Program-made: the position numbers and the translations under genes | Notes under the pieces: model-generated | Told to the model about the DNA's origin: nothing | Seen by the model: the letters and a program-made list of their open reading frames with translations, nothing else | The model's database searches: none | Assembly: GCF_004358185.1 (NCBI RefSeq) | Contig: NZ_SMUV01000073.1 | Coordinates: 62,001-126,000 of the forward strand | DNA length: 64,000 nucleotides | Source: Antarcticimicrobium luteum | Lineage (GTDB): Bacteria > Pseudomonadota > Alphaproteobacteria > Rhodobacterales > Rhodobacteraceae | Direction: 5' to 3' | In this document: piece by piece, positions 62,493-64,000 of the stretch | Numbering within the stretch: the first letter of the stretch is position 1 | How the letters are laid out: each line of letters begins with the position of its first letter

Positions 62493-64000
62493 ATGGGGTC
62501 CGCACCCGTGGTCTCACGCGCCTATACCGTCGCCTTCCAGGGGGTCGAGGCCCGGCTGGTCGAGGTGCAATGCGCCGTCACCGCCGGTCTGCCCGCCTTC
62601 GCCATCGTCGGTCTGCCCGACAAGGCGGTGTCCGAGGCGCGCGACCGGGTGCGCAGCGCGCTCAGCGCGCTGGCCATCGCGCTGCCGGCCAAACGCATCA
62701 CCGTCAACCTCTCGCCTGCCGACCTGCCCAAGGAGGGCAGCCATTTCGACCTGCCGATCGCGGTGGCGCTGCTGGCCGCGCTGGGCATCATCCCCGATGA
62801 CGCCGCCGAGACCGCCGTGGCGCTGGGAGAGCTGTCGCTCGACGGCTCACTGATCGCGGTGCCCGGCGCGCTGCCCGCCGCCATGGCCGCCGCCGAGGAG
62901 GGGCGCGGCCTGATCTGCCCGGCCGGCTGCGGCGCCGAGGCCGCCTGGGTCGGCGATTGCCAGGTGATCGGCGCCGACAGCCTCGGCGCGGTGATCCGCC
63001 ACGCCACCGGCCAGGCTGCGATCCCGCCCGCCGAGCCGGGCGAGGTGAAAGAGGCGCCCGCCGACCGCGATCTCTGCGACGTCAAGGGCCAGGAACGCGC
63101 CAAGCGCGCGCTGGAGATCGCCGCGGCGGGCCGCCATCACCTGATGCTGGTGGGCACCCCAGGGTCGGGCAAATCCATGCTCGCCGCGCGGCTGCCCGGG
63201 TTGCTGCCGCCGCTCACCCCAGCCGAGGCGCTGGAAACCTCGATGATCCACTCGCTCTGCGGTGTGCTGGAGGAGGGCGGTATCAGCCGCACCCGGCCGT
63301 TCCGCGAGCCGCATCACACCGCCTCGATGGCCGCCATCGTCGGCGGCGGCCGCGGCGCCCGGCCGGGCGAGATCAGCCTGGCGCACAACGGCGTGCTGTT
63401 CATGGACGAGTTTCCCGAGTTTTCGCGCACCGTTCTGGAGACCCTGCGCCAGCCGATCGAGAGCGGCGAGGTGATGGTCGCCCGCGCCAATGCCCATGTC
63501 ACCTATCCCTGCCGCTTTCTGCTGGTGGCCGCCGCCAACCCCTGCAAATGCGGCTATCTCTCGGACCCGGCCCGCGCCTGCGCCCGGGTGCCGCAATGCG
63601 GCGCCGACTACCTCGGCCGCATATCGGGGCCGCTGATGGACCGGTTCGACCTGCGGGTCGAGGTGCCGCCGGTGGCCTTTGCCGATCTCGACCTGCCCGC
63701 CAATGGCGAAAGCTCGGCAACTGTCGCCGCCCGCGTCGCCGACGCCCGCGCGGTGCAGGCGGCTCGGTTCGCCGGCCACCCGCAGGCCCGCCAGAACGCC
63801 GACGCCGAGGGCCGTCTGCTGCAAGAGATCGCCGCGCCGGATGCCGAGGGTCGCGCGCTGCTCATCAGGGCGGCGGAGCGCTTTGGCCTCTCGGCGCGCG
63901 GCTATCACCGCATCCTGCGCGTGGCCCGCACCATTGCCGATCTCGACGGGGACGACAGCGTCCGCCGCCCGCACCTGGCCGAGGCGCTCAGCTTTCGTCT
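62493..64000 (+). CDS. comM: YifB/ComM family Mg-chelatase-like AAA ATPase (3' end cut)
   Basis: 502 codons to the window edge; family members are about 505 residues, so only the last few are missing. The N-terminal domain (FAIVGLPDKAVSEARDRVRSAL) is followed by the AAA module: Walker A GTPGSGKSM, Walker B LFMDEFPEF, and a Cys-rich segment NPCKCGYLSDPARAC. ComM is a helicase promoting branch migration during integration of transformed DNA. ATG 62493 is taken as the start; GTG 62508 is a candidate. Relevant to uptake of gene-transfer-agent DNA. Confidence 0.93.
   Translation, partial: MGSAPVVSRAYTVAFQGVEARLVEVQCAVTAGLPAFAIVGLPDKAVSEARDRVRSALSALAIALPAKRITVNLSPADLPKEGSHFDLPIAVALLAALGIIPDDAAETAVALGELSLDGSLIAVPGALPAAMAAAEEGRGLICPAGCGAEAAWVGDCQVIGADSLGAVIRHATGQAAIPPAEPGEVKEAPADRDLCDVKGQERAKRALEIAAAGRHHLMLVGTPGSGKSMLAARLPGLLPPLTPAEALETSMIHSLCGVLEEGGISRTRPFREPHHTASMAAIVGGGRGARPGEISLAHNGVLFMDEFPEFSRTVLETLRQPIESGEVMVARANAHVTYPCRFLLVAAANPCKCGYLSDPARACARVPQCGADYLGRISGPLMDRFDLRVEVPPVAFADLDLPANGESSATVAARVADARAVQAARFAGHPQARQNADAEGRLLQEIAAPDAEGRALLIRAAERFGLSARGYHRILRVARTIADLDGDDSVRRPHLAEALSFR

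Overview
The window is a high-GC alphaproteobacterial chromosome segment, most likely from the Rhodobacteraceae (Roseobacter group). Pointers are GcrA with GANTC sites, CuyA (L-cysteate sulfo-lyase, a roseobacter organosulfur enzyme), a HpsN-type dehydrogenase, an RpoHII-type sigma-32, type I sulfide:quinone reductase, adenosylcobinamide kinase and YifB/ComM. No rRNA, tRNA, CRISPR array, phage or transposase gene was seen. The assignment rests on reading proteins by eye; no database search was run.

Layout. 1-1.1 kb: start of lepA, a gene-poor stretch with an orphan terminator, and a small secreted Cys-rich protein. 1.1-5.3 kb: an organosulfur cluster (hpsN-like, cuyA, Asp/Glu racemase family gene) divergent from a LysR regulator. 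5.4-9.3 kb: LMW phosphatase, sirtuin, a copper-chaperone pair, rpmB, meaB. 9.4-15.6 kb: hrpB, a ketopantoate-reductase-like gene, argD-argF. 16-19.9 kb: gcrA behind a GANTC-bearing promoter, a YghU-type GST, nadD-dacB. 20-21.4 kb: a diheme cytochrome and a NapC/NirT tetraheme cytochrome behind a perfect FNR box. 21.5-26 kb: ettA, a methyltransferase, trxC, small membrane and secreted proteins, a cold-shock protein. 26.2-33.3 kb: tesA/ybbA/ybbP, an Rrf2 Fe-S regulator with an FNR-family box, gamma-glutamylcyclotransferase, gltX, DUF2267. 33.4-38.6 kb: MBL-fold protein, FAD oxidoreductase, EamA transporter, nadE. 38.7-42 kb: an 18-repeat MORN protein behind a tandem repeat, then a lower-GC CapK-type ligase. 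42.1-46.4 kb: sqr, an ArsR/SRPBCC pair, and leuA preceded by a leucine-rich leader peptide. 46.7-52.3 kb: the mreBCD-mrdA-rodA elongasome operon. 52.3-64 kb: hydroxyacid dehydrogenase, YjbR and M3 peptidase, a membrane ThiF/MoeB protein with dut and coaBC, rpoH-chaN, cobU and a phosphatase, GST, and comM with a CtrA-like box (cut by the window end).

How genes work together. HpsN and CuyA are two steps of sulfopropanediol/cysteate breakdown; the intermediate enzymes are not here, and the third gene could be a cysteate racemase. The cytochrome pair and the Rrf2 regulator carry FNR-family sites with the same promoter geometry, suggesting a low-oxygen regulon. leuA looks controlled by ribosome-mediated attenuation without a U-tract. 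gcrA and comM carry sites for the GcrA/CcrM and CtrA cell-cycle circuits. A dispersed two-hairpin intergenic repeat family occurs in at least five places and includes an inverted pair resembling a REPIN.
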